Source of the DNA: Henriciella algicola
Lineage (GTDB): Bacteria; Pseudomonadota; Alphaproteobacteria; Caulobacterales; Hyphomonadaceae
Length of the DNA stretch: 64,000 nt
Reading direction: 5' to 3'
NCBI RefSeq assembly: GCF_003576245.1
Contig: NZ_QWGA01000008.1
Location: 248,001-312,000 of the forward strand
Under the pieces are notes generated by a model. The model ran no database searches and was not told the DNA's origin. It was given only the letters and a program-made list of their open reading frames with translations. Numbering within the stretch: the stretch's first letter is position 1; the number at the start of each line of letters is the position of its first letter. A program made the position numbers and the translations under genes. This document shows, piece by piece, positions 44,122 to 52,702 of this stretch.

Positions 44122-46677
44122 ATGAAACTGGATATTGCGACAACTGCATTGCTGGCCCAGTTCGCACAGGCGGACGGCCCGCCCATGTATGAGCTGAGCC
44201 CGGACGAAGCCCGGATGATCGGCGAGGGCATGGCGAGCGCCTATCCCGACGGGCCGGAAATGGCCGAAACGCGCGACATCGAGATCCCGGCAAGCGACGG
44301 CGCCAAGATCCGCGCGCGCATCCATCGCCCGGTCGACAAGCCGAAAGGCGTGATGGTCTTCTATCATGGCGGCGGCTGGGTCCTGTCGAACATTGACCAG
44401 TATGATTGCGTCGGGCGCCAGCTGGCCGAGCGCACCGCGTGCACCGTGCTGCTGGTCGACTACCGCAAGGCCCCTGAGCATCGCTATCCGGCGGCGGCGA
44501 ATGATGCTTGGGACGCGCTGAACTGGACGGCAGCGAACCTGAAAACGCTGGGCGGGGACGACCTGCCCATCATGGTGGGCGGCGACAGTGCGGGCGGCAA
44601 CCTGGCCGCGATCGTCTGCCAGAAGGCGAAGGCCGCTGGCGCACCGAAGATCGCGCTTCAGATGCTGGTCTATCCGGTGACTGATTGCGACATGACGCGG
44701 CCGTCCTACGCGAACATGGACAACCAGCTGCTGCTCAACACGCCGATGATGAAGTGGTTCTGGGACCATTACGCGCCAAACGAGGCCGACCGGAAGAATG
44801 TCGATGCGTCGCCGCTGCACGCCAAGGACCTGTCCGGCCTGCCGCCAGCGGTTGTGGTGACGGCGGAATACGACATCCTGCGCGAAGAGAGCGAGGCCTA
44901 TGCCGACGCGCTGCGCAAGGCGGGCGTGCCGGTCACCTTCAAACAGTTCGACCGGCAGATGCATAATTTCTTCGCCATGCCGGGGCTATTGCCTGCGCAG
45001 GCAAAGGCCATCGACTATGTCGGCGACCAAATCGACCAGCATCTGGGGCGCTATTCGCAGGCCGATGCGGTTGTCGTGGGCGCGGGCTTTGCGGGCATGT
45101 ACCAGCTCAAGCGCCTGCGCGAGATGGGCCTCAAGACACGCGTCATCGAGGCGGGCGACGATGTCGGCGGGACCTGGTACTGGAACCGCTATCCGGGCGC
45201 GCGCTGCGATATTGAAAGCCTTGGCTATTCCTATGGCTTCGACCCGGAGCTGGAGCAGGACTGGAGCTGGAGCGAGCGCTATGCGACGCAGCCGGAAATC
45301 CTGTCCTATGCCGAACATGTCGCCAAACGCTATGACCTGAAGAAGGACATCACCTTCGAGACGCGCGTGACGCGTGCGGTCTATGATGAGGATACGTCGC
45401 GCTGGACGATCTATACCGATACGGGCGAGGCGATCTCTGCAAAGTATTTCATCATGGCGACGGGCTGTCTGTCTGTGCCGAAGGAGCCCGATATCGAAGG
45501 CGCTGACAGCTTCAAAGGCCCGACCTATGTCACCGGCCGCTGGCCGCATGAGGGTGTCGACTTTACCGGCAAGAAAGTCGCAGTGATCGGCACCGGCTCC
45601 TCAGCCATCCAGGCCATTCCGCACATTGCAGAGCAGGCAAGCCAGCTGACCGTCTATCAGCGCACGCCGGCCTATTCGCTGCCTGCGGGCAACCGGCCGC
45701 TGACCAATCAGGAAGTCTCTGACATGAAGGGCCGCTACCGCGACTTTCGTGAGGAGCAGAAGTATAATTTTGCGGGCATTCCAAAGCCGGAACGCGCGCT
45801 GGAGCCTGCGGCCATGGTGCCCCCTGAGGAGCGCCAGCGGCGCCTCGAAGAAGGCTGGACGCAGGGCCTGACGGGGCTGACGACCAAGTTCGCGGACGCG
45901 CTCGCGGACGAGGAGTCCAATGCGATCATCGCTGACTTCATTCGCGAGCGGATCAAGGCGCGCGTGAAGGACCCTGAAATTGCCGAAACGCTGACGCCGT
46001 ATTCCTATCCGTTCGGCACAAAGCGGCCATGTCTCGACACCAATTTCTATGAGACGTTCAACCGCGATAATGTGACCCTCGTCGACCTTCGCAAGACGCC
46101 GATGGAGAAGGTCACACCGAAAGGCATCAAGACGAGCGCAGGCGAGGAAGCCTTCGACGTGATCGTCTTTGCGACCGGGTTCGATGCGATGACCGGTGCG
46201 CTGCTCAAGGTGGATATTCGCGGCAAGGGCGGCACGGCCCTTCGCGACAAGTGGGCGAACGGGCCTCATACTTATCTTGGCATTGCGATTGCCGGTTTCC
46301 CGAACCTCTTCACGATTACCGGGCCGTCCAGCCCGTCGGTTCTTTCCAACATGATGGTCTCCATCGAGCAGCATGTGGACTGGGTGAGCGACTGCATCGG
46401 CTGGATGCGGGGGCGCGGTCTTGAAACGATCGAGCCAACGGAGGCCGCCGAAGAAGAGTGGGCCGAGCACAATGAGGCGATGGCAAACCAGACGCTCTTC
46501 CCGCAGGCCAATAGCTGGTACATTGGTGCCAACGTGCCGGGCAAGCCGCGCACCTTCATGGCCTATGTGGCAGGCGTCGATGTCTATCGCATCATCTGCG
46601 ACCAGATCGCCGCCAGCGGCTATCACGGCTTCGAAACGGCAAAGGCGAAACAGCGGCTGGAAGCGGTTTCAGCTTAG
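44122..46677 (+). CDS. Fusion of alpha/beta-hydrolase (HSL esterase) and Baeyer-Villiger-type flavin monooxygenase
   Basis: 851 residues. Residues about 1-310 form a complete hormone-sensitive-lipase-type esterase: HGGGW oxyanion motif (about 81), GDSAGG nucleophile (Ser about 155), Asp in EYDIL (about 250), His in QMHNF (about 280). Residues about 313-851 form a flavin monooxygenase: FAD motif GAGFAG (about 318), GTWYWNRYPGARCD, and NADPH motif GTGSSA (about 490). Its BVMO fingerprint, FKGPTYVTGRWP, has Val where the consensus has His. A Baeyer-Villiger step would make an ester that the first domain could hydrolyse. The RBS is GGGAGAGACAGG; there is no stop or frameshift between domains. Confidence 0.9.
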   Translation: MKLDIATTALLAQFAQADGPPMYELSPDEARMIGEGMASAYPDGPEMAETRDIEIPASDGAKIRARIHRPVDKPKGVMVFYHGGGWVLSNIDQYDCVGRQLAERTACTVLLVDYRKAPEHRYPAAANDAWDALNWTAANLKTLGGDDLPIMVGGDSAGGNLAAIVCQKAKAAGAPKIALQMLVYPVTDCDMTRPSYANMDNQLLLNTPMMKWFWDHYAPNEADRKNVDASPLHAKDLSGLPPAVVVTAEYDILREESEAYADALRKAGVPVTFKQFDRQMHNFFAMPGLLPAQAKAIDYVGDQIDQHLGRYSQADAVVVGAGFAGMYQLKRLREMGLKTRVIEAGDDVGGTWYWNRYPGARCDIESLGYSYGFDPELEQDWSWSERYATQPEILSYAEHVAKRYDLKKDITFETRVTRAVYDEDTSRWTIYTDTGEAISAKYFIMATGCLSVPKEPDIEGADSFKGPTYVTGRWPHEGVDFTGKKVAVIGTGSSAIQAIPHIAEQASQLTVYQRTPAYSLPAGNRPLTNQEVSDMKGRYRDFREEQKYNFAGIPKPERALEPAAMVPPEERQRRLEEGWTQGLTGLTTKFADALADEESNAIIADFIRERIKARVKDPEIAETLTPYSYPFGTKRPCLDTNFYETFNRDNVTLVDLRKTPMEKVTPKGIKTSAGEEAFDVIVFATGFDAMTGALLKVDIRGKGGTALRDKWANGPHTYLGIAIAGFPNLFTITGPSSPSVLSNMMVSIEQHVDWVSDCIGWMRGRGLETIEPTEAAEEEWAEHNEAMANQTLFPQANSWYIGANVPGKPRTFMAYVAGVDVYRIICDQIAASGYHGFETAKAKQRLEAVSA

Positions 46678-46708
46678 GCTTCGCCGAGCAACTGTCAGTG
46701 ACAAAAGG

Positions 46709-46741
46709 CGGGCAAGCCCCCTCGAGGGGCTTGCCCGTTTT
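46709..46741 (+). terminator. Rho-independent terminator after the esterase-monooxygenase gene
   Basis: Perfect 12-bp stem CGGGCAAGCCCC/GGGGCTTGCCCG with a 5-base loop, followed by TTTT. It lies between convergent genes and could serve both, as A residues (46703-46706) precede it on the other strand. Confidence 0.9.
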
Positions 46742-46750
46742 GGCATTTGT

Positions 46751-47599
46751 TCAGGACGTGGTCGCCTCTGCCGTAGCAGGGACTGTCTTCTTTTTCGGTA
46801 GAAGGTGGTTGAGCGGGTAGAAGGCTTCTTCAGCCCAGTGAGGTTGCTCGCCCGGCACGCCGTAGCGGGATGGTTTGCCCTCTGGCAGGTAAAGCGTACC
46901 GAAGGCCCAGTCGAAGACGGCGAGACAGAGGCCGAAATTCTTGTACATCTTGCCGTTCTTGCCATAGCCGTGATGGGCATGGTGCATGCTGGGCGTGATG
47001 ACCACGTGCATGATGGCGCGGCCGAAACGAGTGTTGATGAATTTGCCATCCACGCGCCAGTGCATGTGCGTCAGCGTGTTCCAGACATACATGACGATCA
47101 GGGTCAGCGCGATGCCCGCCTCCATGCCGAGATAGACAAAGAGCGCGGTCAGCCAGATGTGCGGCGTGAACAGGGCCCAGAAGATGTTCTGGCGCTGGAC
47201 GACCGTGACATTGATTTCGGTCGCTGAGTGGTGCGTGCGGTGCACTTTCCACAGCCAGTTGAGCCGATGTCCCTTCTTCTGGCCTTCATGGGACCAGCGG
47301 TGGATCCAGTAGAAAACGAATTCCGAGGCTACGAAGGTGACAAGGAACGCCGCCCAGAGCGGCACGCCTGACCCGGCGCCTGCATAGGCCGGTAGTGCCC
47401 AGGCCGCGAGGAGGCCTGCGCCGAAGCCGAAAAGGGGGCGCGTAAGCGCCGAGTTGGAAAGAAAGCAAAGCAGGGTGAGGCCAAAGTCGCGGCGCGTGCA
47501 GTTTTTCAGCTGCCCGGTCACGATCTCTCCAGCGAGTACGACAAAGGTTGCAAGATAGATCCAGAGCCCATCGGCGAGCGTGATTATCGGTTCATTCAT
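46751..47599 (-). CDS. Sterol desaturase/fatty acid hydroxylase superfamily protein
   Basis: 282 residues, with helices near 10-30, 40-60, 75-95 and 145-175 and the di-iron histidine clusters of the family: HRWSH (about 98-102), HRTHH (about 118-122) and HHAHH (about 204-208). It is an inner-membrane hydroxylase/desaturase acting on lipid-like substrates such as carotenoids, sterols or fatty acids. Divergent from a TetR regulator with two palindromes in between; it converges on the esterase-monooxygenase gene, and all three might handle one lipophilic substrate (inference). Confidence 0.92.
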   Translation of the reverse strand: MNEPIITLADGLWIYLATFVVLAGEIVTGQLKNCTRRDFGLTLLCFLSNSALTRPLFGFGAGLLAAWALPAYAGAGSGVPLWAAFLVTFVASEFVFYWIHRWSHEGQKKGHRLNWLWKVHRTHHSATEINVTVVQRQNIFWALFTPHIWLTALFVYLGMEAGIALTLIVMYVWNTLTHMHWRVDGKFINTRFGRAIMHVVITPSMHHAHHGYGKNGKMYKNFGLCLAVFDWAFGTLYLPEGKPSRYGVPGEQPHWAEEAFYPLNHLLPKKKTVPATAEATTS

Positions 47600-47652
47600 G
47601 GCGGTCCTCCGAAAGCCCGGTCAGAAGCGAGCTGTTTGTGTATGGCGCTGGA

Positions 47653-47670
47653 TTAATGCATATGCATTAA
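47653..47670. promoter_or_regulatory. 18-bp perfect palindrome, candidate operator
   Basis: TTAATGCATATGCATTAA, 54 bases upstream of the hydroxylase gene start and inside its presumed promoter. A perfect palindrome of this size between divergent regulator and target genes is typical of a TetR-family operator. Confidence 0.55.
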
Positions 47671-47850
47671 AAATGCAACGTATTTAGAGGTAATGATAGC
47701 TCTCGCTCCCAAATGGCGTCTGCCTGAAAGCGATTGCATTAGTGCTCCTGCTGTCGTCCTGGCCAGCGCGATCAGCAAATCTGGCGCTCCATGTGGAGCA
47801 AAGGCGGCGGATGGTTGCGAATTTAGCCTGGAGGATTCACCGCAAACAGA

Positions 47851-47876
47851 CTGTCTAAGGCAGGCGTCTTAGACAG
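47851..47876. promoter_or_regulatory. Inverted repeat upstream of tetR-family gene, candidate operator
   Basis: CTGTCTAAG and CTTAGACAG, a perfect 9-bp inverted repeat with an 8-bp spacer, 64 bases before the regulator ATG. Probably an autoregulatory site; its sequence differs from the 18-bp palindrome, so at most one of them is this regulator's main site. Confidence 0.5.
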
Positions 47877-47939
47877 TACATTCAATCCGGGCGAACTGTG
47901 GTAAGCGGTGCGGAGTTACCGATTTAAGCGAGATATCCT

Positions 47940-48590
47940 ATGCCGGATGGCGTGACCGAAAAACGAGACGGCCAGCATGCGATCCTGATCGCTGCAGAGC
48001 GTATGTTCGCTGATTACGGGCTGCATGGCGCGTCGCTGCGCCAGATCAGTGAGGCGGCCGGGCAGAAGAATACGTCTGCGATCCAGTATCACTTCGGCTC
48101 ACGCGACAGGCTCGTCGAGGCCGTTTTCGCCATGCGGATGTCACTCATCAACCCACGTCGGCAAGCGGCGCTGGAGAAGCTGAGGGCTGCGGGCCAGACA
48201 GGGAATGTGCGAGCCCTTGTCGAAGTCATGGTCTGGCCGATGGCTGAAGAGCTTCGCCCGCGCGCCGAGGGCAATCACTATGTCCAGTTTCTCAGCCGAG
48301 CGAGCCGGGAGCGAAAACTGGCCATCGAACTCGCGCCCTCTGATTTCTTGTCTGCCTGGACCGATACGGTGAACCATCTGCGCGAAGCGATCCGCTATCT
48401 GCCCGAAAAAATCGCCGAGACCCGGGTGGAGCTTGCAAGTGAGCAAACGATTTCAGCGCTCGCTGCCTATGAGGCGCAGGATTTGGGGTCGACCGGGCAA
48501 CTCGACCTGTTCGTAGAAACATTGATCGACATGATCGCCGCCGGCGTGACCGCCCCCGTGTCCTCGCAGACGCTTGCGGCCTATTCCTAG
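47940..48590 (+). CDS. TetR/AcrR family transcriptional regulator
   Basis: 216 residues. The N-terminal helix-turn-helix is clear: ILIAAERMFADYGLHGASLRQISEAAGQKNTSAIQYHFGSRDRLVEAVF (about 15-63). The rest is a helical ligand-binding domain with TetR_C-type character. As the divergent neighbour of a di-iron hydroxylase gene, it likely represses that gene until a lipophilic ligand binds; this is inference from layout and the palindromes. Confidence 0.93.
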   Translation: MPDGVTEKRDGQHAILIAAERMFADYGLHGASLRQISEAAGQKNTSAIQYHFGSRDRLVEAVFAMRMSLINPRRQAALEKLRAAGQTGNVRALVEVMVWPMAEELRPRAEGNHYVQFLSRASRERKLAIELAPSDFLSAWTDTVNHLREAIRYLPEKIAETRVELASEQTISALAAYEAQDLGSTGQLDLFVETLIDMIAAGVTAPVSSQTLAAYS

Positions 48591-48613
48591 CATTCGCGCC
48601 GCGAGCAGCCTGA

Positions 48614-49021
48614 TCAGCCAGTCGTCTCTTCAGTGAGGCCAGAAAGTTCATCGAGAAGGGATGCCCATGCCGCGTCCCTTTTTTCGTCCCAGCTCTCGCC
48701 CAGCGTATCGCGGCAAACGTCCCGAATGGCGGCAAAGATCAGGTCGAGATCGGCGGCGGTGAGGCCGTAGCCATCATGCTGGAGGCGGGCAGCTTCGAGA
48801 TGAAAGCGCGGCGCCTCGCTGCCTGCGGCCTGCCCGAGGACACAATCGAAGCAGGTTTCGAGCATGTAGGCGCGCACGCCGCCGTCCCGGTCGAGCTCGA
48901 ACATGGGTTCAAAGTCCGGGCGCAGTGTGAAGAGCCTTGCATAGATGAGCGGCTGCGGGTCACCGACGGTATCGGCGAGGCGCTGGAGCGTGTCTTCGAT
49001 GAGGGCGGCTCTGTCGTCCAT
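48614..49021 (-). CDS. Globin-like protein, hypothetical
   Basis: 135 residues, all helical, with the layout of a short globin-like protein: ALIEDTLQRLADTVGDPQPLIYARLFTLRPDFEPMFELDRDGGVRAYMLETCFDCVLG, then a His-containing helix (FHLEAARLQHDGYGL) and a closing Trp-rich helix (LGESWDEKRDAAWASLLDELSGL). The P-L-I-Y-xRLF and F-E-L-D motifs fit a family related to truncated globins. Heme or oxygen binding is probable but not proven by the sequence. Confidence 0.65.
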   Translation of the reverse strand: MDDRAALIEDTLQRLADTVGDPQPLIYARLFTLRPDFEPMFELDRDGGVRAYMLETCFDCVLGQAAGSEAPRFHLEAARLQHDGYGLTAADLDLIFAAIRDVCRDTLGESWDEKRDAAWASLLDELSGLTEETTG

Positions 49022-49138
49022 CGGGCGATGATAGGCAAGGCGCGCAGCATTTGCGAGTAAGTTCGCTGGCGGCTGCGATGATGACGCCGAACGCTAGCGC
49101 ACCTATGCTGCGGGCAGAACGCGGAGGAGGCGCAGAAA

Positions 49139-49912
49139 ATGACAGAACGCAAACCAGTCATACTGGTCCTTGGAGCTGGTGCCGGGATAGGCGGGCATGT
49201 GGCGCAGCGCTTTGCGGCAGGCGGCTATCATGCCGTGCTGTGCCGCCGCTCTGATGAGGAAGGCCTGCAGAAGCTCGTATCGGGGATACAGGACAGCGGC
49301 GGCGAGGCGACCGGCATGCTGCTCAATGCGGTCGAGGAAGGCGCGATTGAGGACCTTGTGTTCCGGGTAGAGCGCGACATCGGGCCGGTTGAGGTCGTCC
49401 TGTTCAATCTGGGGGCCCAGATCGGCAACCGGGCGCTTGGCGATACGCCGCTGAAGACGTTTGAGCTTGGCTGGCGGATGGCGACGTTCGGGCTTTTCCG
49501 GCTGGCGCAGGCCTTGCTGCCGCAGATGGAGGCGCGCGGGTCAGGCACGTTGCTGGTGACGTCTGCGACGGCTGCGGTGCGCGGCAATGCCGGCCAGCAC
49601 TCGCATGCGGCCGCGATGGGTGGGCGGCGCATGCTGTGCCAGACGCTGAACGCCGAGTTCGCGCCAAAGGGCATTCATGTCGCGCACATCCTGATAGATG
49701 GGCCGGTCGAGGCGCCAGATACGCTGGGCAAGCTGCTCGGGCCAGCGCGGTTTGCTGAGCTGAAAGCCGCCAAGAGCGAAGGCAAGGATGAGCTGATCCT
49801 GCCGGGCGAGCTTGCGGAGACCTATTGGCATATCGCGCACCAGCACCGCTCTGCATGGAGCCATGAGATCGATATCAGGCCGTTCAAGGACAAGCCCTGG
49901 TGGAACAGCTAG
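49139..49912 (+). CDS. SDR family protein lacking the canonical catalytic Tyr/Lys
   Basis: 257 residues with Rossmann motif LGAGAGIGGHVAQRFA (about 12-27) and NLGA in place of NNAG. The conserved Ser in TSATAAVRG (about 141) is present. The YxxxK motif is absent: the helix reads HSHAAAMGGRRML, with no Tyr at the expected point. Related short-chain proteins (FAPFAAAK type) also lack Tyr. So NAD(P) binding is likely but classic dehydrogenase chemistry is doubtful. It may act on acyl-CoA-type metabolites; substrate unknown. Confidence 0.8.
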   Translation: MTERKPVILVLGAGAGIGGHVAQRFAAGGYHAVLCRRSDEEGLQKLVSGIQDSGGEATGMLLNAVEEGAIEDLVFRVERDIGPVEVVLFNLGAQIGNRALGDTPLKTFELGWRMATFGLFRLAQALLPQMEARGSGTLLVTSATAAVRGNAGQHSHAAAMGGRRMLCQTLNAEFAPKGIHVAHILIDGPVEAPDTLGKLLGPARFAELKAAKSEGKDELILPGELAETYWHIAHQHRSAWSHEIDIRPFKDKPWWNS

Positions 49913-49922
49913 GCAGCTGATT

Positions 49923-50555
49923 TCAGCATTGCAGGACGGCTTTTGCGGCGGGGCGGGCGCGGTAGCGTGTGTCCCAGTCGCGAAGGCGAGGGCGCTCGCC
50001 CAGAATGTCGATGTCGATGAAGCGGACGAATTGAAGGTGCGAGGCGAGGGTGAGGTCTGCAGTCGAGACGCTGTTGCCCGTTAGCAGCTCTCGCCCATCG
50101 CCCAGCGTCTCTTCAACGAAGTCGAGCGGGGCCTGGATCTGCTTTTCGATGGCGGCGGCCTGTACCGGATCAGGCGGCATGCCGAGTGGGGATTTCTTGT
50201 AGTGGACATAGATCGCGAGCGGATTGGCGATCTTGAGCTCGACGATGCGTTCAAGATCGCGGGCCCTGGCGCGGGTTTCGGGCTCAGAAGGCGCGAGGGC
50301 ACCATCCGGATACCTGCTTTCAAGATAATCGATGATGGCGAGCGACTCGCGCAGATATGACCCGTCGTCCAGTTCGAGGACGGGCAGCGTGCCGAAGGGG
50401 TTGCGGGCCAGGTGTTCAGGCTCACGCTGGCGGCCCTTCAGCGTGTTCACGATTTTCTGTTCGATGGGCAGCGCGTGTCCCGCCTCTGCGCGCTCTGCAA
50501 GATAGAGCATGACTTTGGTCGGGTTGGGCGCGACGGGGACGGTATAGAGTTTCAT
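49923..50555 (-). CDS. Glutathione S-transferase family protein
   Basis: 210 residues. An N-terminal thioredoxin-like domain (KLYTVPVAPNPTKVMLYLAER, NPFGTLPVLELDDGSYLRESLAIIDYLE, with the cis-Pro and ES glutathione-binding pair) is followed by an all-helical C-terminal domain (about 90-205). Cytosolic; substrate unknown. The ATG at 50555 begins directly with the first strand, giving family length; the upstream in-frame extension has no support. Opposite orientation to the SDR gene, converging with 10 bases between. Confidence 0.9.
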   Translation of the reverse strand: MKLYTVPVAPNPTKVMLYLAERAEAGHALPIEQKIVNTLKGRQREPEHLARNPFGTLPVLELDDGSYLRESLAIIDYLESRYPDGALAPSEPETRARARDLERIVELKIANPLAIYVHYKKSPLGMPPDPVQAAAIEKQIQAPLDFVEETLGDGRELLTGNSVSTADLTLASHLQFVRFIDIDILGERPRLRDWDTRYRARPAAKAVLQC

Positions 50556-50664
50556 GCACTGAGCATTCGCCCGAAGTCGCAGTTTTGGCAAGCTGACGCA
50601 AAGTTAGTGCTGGACGGGAAGGGGGCTGCCGGGGTGTATGTGCGGCAAGAAAAGGAGGCCTGAT

Positions 50665-51753
50665 TTGGCTGTAGAAGACATGTTCGCCCCGATGACACTT
50701 ACCCGCGGTCCGGCCTGGAAGAACCGGCTGGCGCTCGCGCCGCTGACCAACCAGCAGAGCCATGCCGATGGGGTTCTGTCCGATGAAGAGTTTCACTGGC
50801 TGACCATGCGGGCCGATGGCGGCTTTGCCATGGTGATGACGGCGGCCGCGCATGTGCAGGCGGTGGGTCAGGGCTTTCCGGGGCAGCTTGGCTGCTGGGA
50901 TGACAAGCATATCGAGGGGCTGACGCGGCTCGCCGATGCGATCAGGGCCAAGGGAGCGGTTTCGTCGCTCCAGCTTCACCATGCTGGCATCCGGGCGGAC
51001 AAGACGGCCGTGCCAGAACCTGTCGGCCCGTCGGAGCACGCCGAGACGGGCAGCCGCGCACTGTCACGCGCCGAGGTGGACGGCGTTCGCGATGGTTTCA
51101 TTGCAGCGGCTAGACGCGCCGAGGCGGCAGGCTTTGACGGTGTCGAGATCCACGGCGCGCACGGCTATATCCTCGCTCAGTTCATGTCGCAGGACACCAA
51201 TCAACGCACGGATGATCACGGCGGCAGTGTCGAAAACCGCACACGCCTGACGCGCGAGATTATGGACGGCATTCGCGCGGCCTGCGGGCCTGACTTTCAG
51301 ATCGGCATTCGCCTGTCGCCAGAACGGTTCGGCCTCAGCCTGCCGGAGAATGTCGACTTCGTGCGCGAATTGATGGCGGGCGGAAAGCTCGACTATGTCG
51401 ACCTCTCCTTCTGGGACTACAAGAAGCTACCGGATGATAAGGCGCTCCAGAGCAAGAGCCTGCTGGAGCATTTCGTGGACCTGCCGCGTCATGGCACGCG
51501 GCTCGGCGGGGCGGGCAAGATCCGCGATGGGGCGGATATTCGCGATGTGCTGGATGCCGGGCTCGATTATGCGATGATCGGGCGGGCGGCCATCCTGCAC
51601 CACGATCTGCCAAATCGCGTGAAGGCTGACGCCGATTACAAGTCACCGCAAACGCCTGTGTCGGTTGCTCATATGGAAGCTGAAGGGGTCAGCCCCGTCT
51701 TCGTGACCTATTTGCGCGACACGTTCCGCATGGTTGAGCCCGCAGAGAGCTGA
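50665..51753 (+). CDS. NADH:flavin oxidoreductase, old yellow enzyme family
   Basis: 362 residues of a TIM barrel: NRLALAPLTNQQSHADGVLSDEEFHWL, QLHHAGIRA (active-site His in HHAG), GFDGVEIHGAHGYILAQFMSQDTNQRTDDHGGSVENRTRL, FMN-binding GRAAILHHDLP at the C-terminus. It reduces activated alkenes or related substrates with NAD(P)H. A TTG at 50665 is preceded by AAAAGGAGGCC with correct spacing, so I prefer it over the ATG 27 bases upstream. Confidence 0.9.
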   Translation: MAVEDMFAPMTLTRGPAWKNRLALAPLTNQQSHADGVLSDEEFHWLTMRADGGFAMVMTAAAHVQAVGQGFPGQLGCWDDKHIEGLTRLADAIRAKGAVSSLQLHHAGIRADKTAVPEPVGPSEHAETGSRALSRAEVDGVRDGFIAAARRAEAAGFDGVEIHGAHGYILAQFMSQDTNQRTDDHGGSVENRTRLTREIMDGIRAACGPDFQIGIRLSPERFGLSLPENVDFVRELMAGGKLDYVDLSFWDYKKLPDDKALQSKSLLEHFVDLPRHGTRLGGAGKIRDGADIRDVLDAGLDYAMIGRAAILHHDLPNRVKADADYKSPQTPVSVAHMEAEGVSPVFVTYLRDTFRMVEPAES

Positions 51754-51852
51754 AAGGCCTGATCAGACTGACAGCGCGACACTGGAGGGTCTTGCCCATC
51801 CGGCTCAATCGCGCTTGAAGACGCGGGCTATAAGAACAGGACGGAGACCGCC

Positions 51853-52683
51853 ATGACTGCAGCCCTCGAAACCGCGATTGAACAGGCTTGGGAAGACCGC
51901 GCCGGTGTCTCGACCGACACGAAGGGCGAGGTTCGCGATGCTGTCGAGGAGGCGCTTGCCATGCTCGACAGTGGCAAGGCGCGTGTTGCCGAGAAAGGTG
52001 CAGATGGTGACTGGACCGTGCATCAATGGCTGAAGAAGGCGGTGCTCTTGTCTTTCCGCCTGAATGCGAACGGACCAATCAAGGGCGGCCCTGACGGTTC
52101 GACCTGGTGGGACAAGGTGCCGAGCAAGTTCGATGGCTGGACGAGCGATGATTTCGCGTCCTCGGGCCTCCGCGCCGTGCCGAACGCTGTCGCGCGCCGT
52201 GGCTCCTATATTGCCTCCGGTGTCGTGCTGATGCCGTCTTTCGTCAACATCGGCGCCTATGTCGATGAAGGCACAATGGTCGACACATGGGCGACGGTCG
52301 GCTCCTGCGCGCAAATCGGCAAGAATGTGCACCTCTCGGGCGGCGCTGGTATCGGCGGCGTGCTTGAGCCATTGCAGGCCAACCCGACCATCATCGAGGA
52401 TAACTGCTTCATTGGCGCCCGCGCCGAGGTGGCCGAAGGCGTGATCGTGCGCGAAGGCTCTGTGCTCGCTATGGGCACCTTCCTCAGCCAGTCGACCAAG
52501 ATCGTACATCGCACGACCGGCGAAGTCGTCATGGGCGAAGTGCCACCTTATTCTGTGATCGTGCCGGGCTCTATGCCTGCTGCCGATGGCAAGGGGCCGG
52601 GCCTTTATTGCGCGGTCATCATCAAGACGGTGGATGAACGCACGCGTAGCAAGGTCGGCATCAACGAGCTGCTGCGGCCGTAG
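51853..52683 (+). CDS. dapD: 2,3,4,5-tetrahydropyridine-2,6-dicarboxylate N-succinyltransferase
   Basis: 276 residues: an N-terminal helical part and a left-handed beta-helix of hexapeptide repeats from about 100 on ([45 protein letters not shown]). Catalytic-region motifs include [12 protein letters not shown] and [15 protein letters not shown]. It catalyses the succinylation step in lysine and diaminopimelate synthesis. The ATG has GGACGGAGACC upstream. The next small gene begins 20 bases downstream. Confidence 0.97.
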   Translation: MTAALETAIEQAWEDRAGVSTDTKGEVRDAVEEALAMLDSGKARVAEKGADGDWTVHQWLKKAVLLSFRLNANGPIKGGPDGSTWWDKVPSKFDGWTSDDFASSGLRAVPNAVARRGSYIASGVVLMPSFVNIGAYVDEGTMVDTWATVGSCAQIGKNVHLSGGAGIGGVLEPLQANPTIIEDNCFIGARAEVAEGVIVREGSVLAMGTFLSQSTKIVHRTTGEVVMGEVPPYSVIVPGSMPAADGKGPGLYCAVIIKTVDERTRSKVGINELLRP

Positions 52684-52702
52684 CTTCGCCACTGCGAGTG
52701 CT

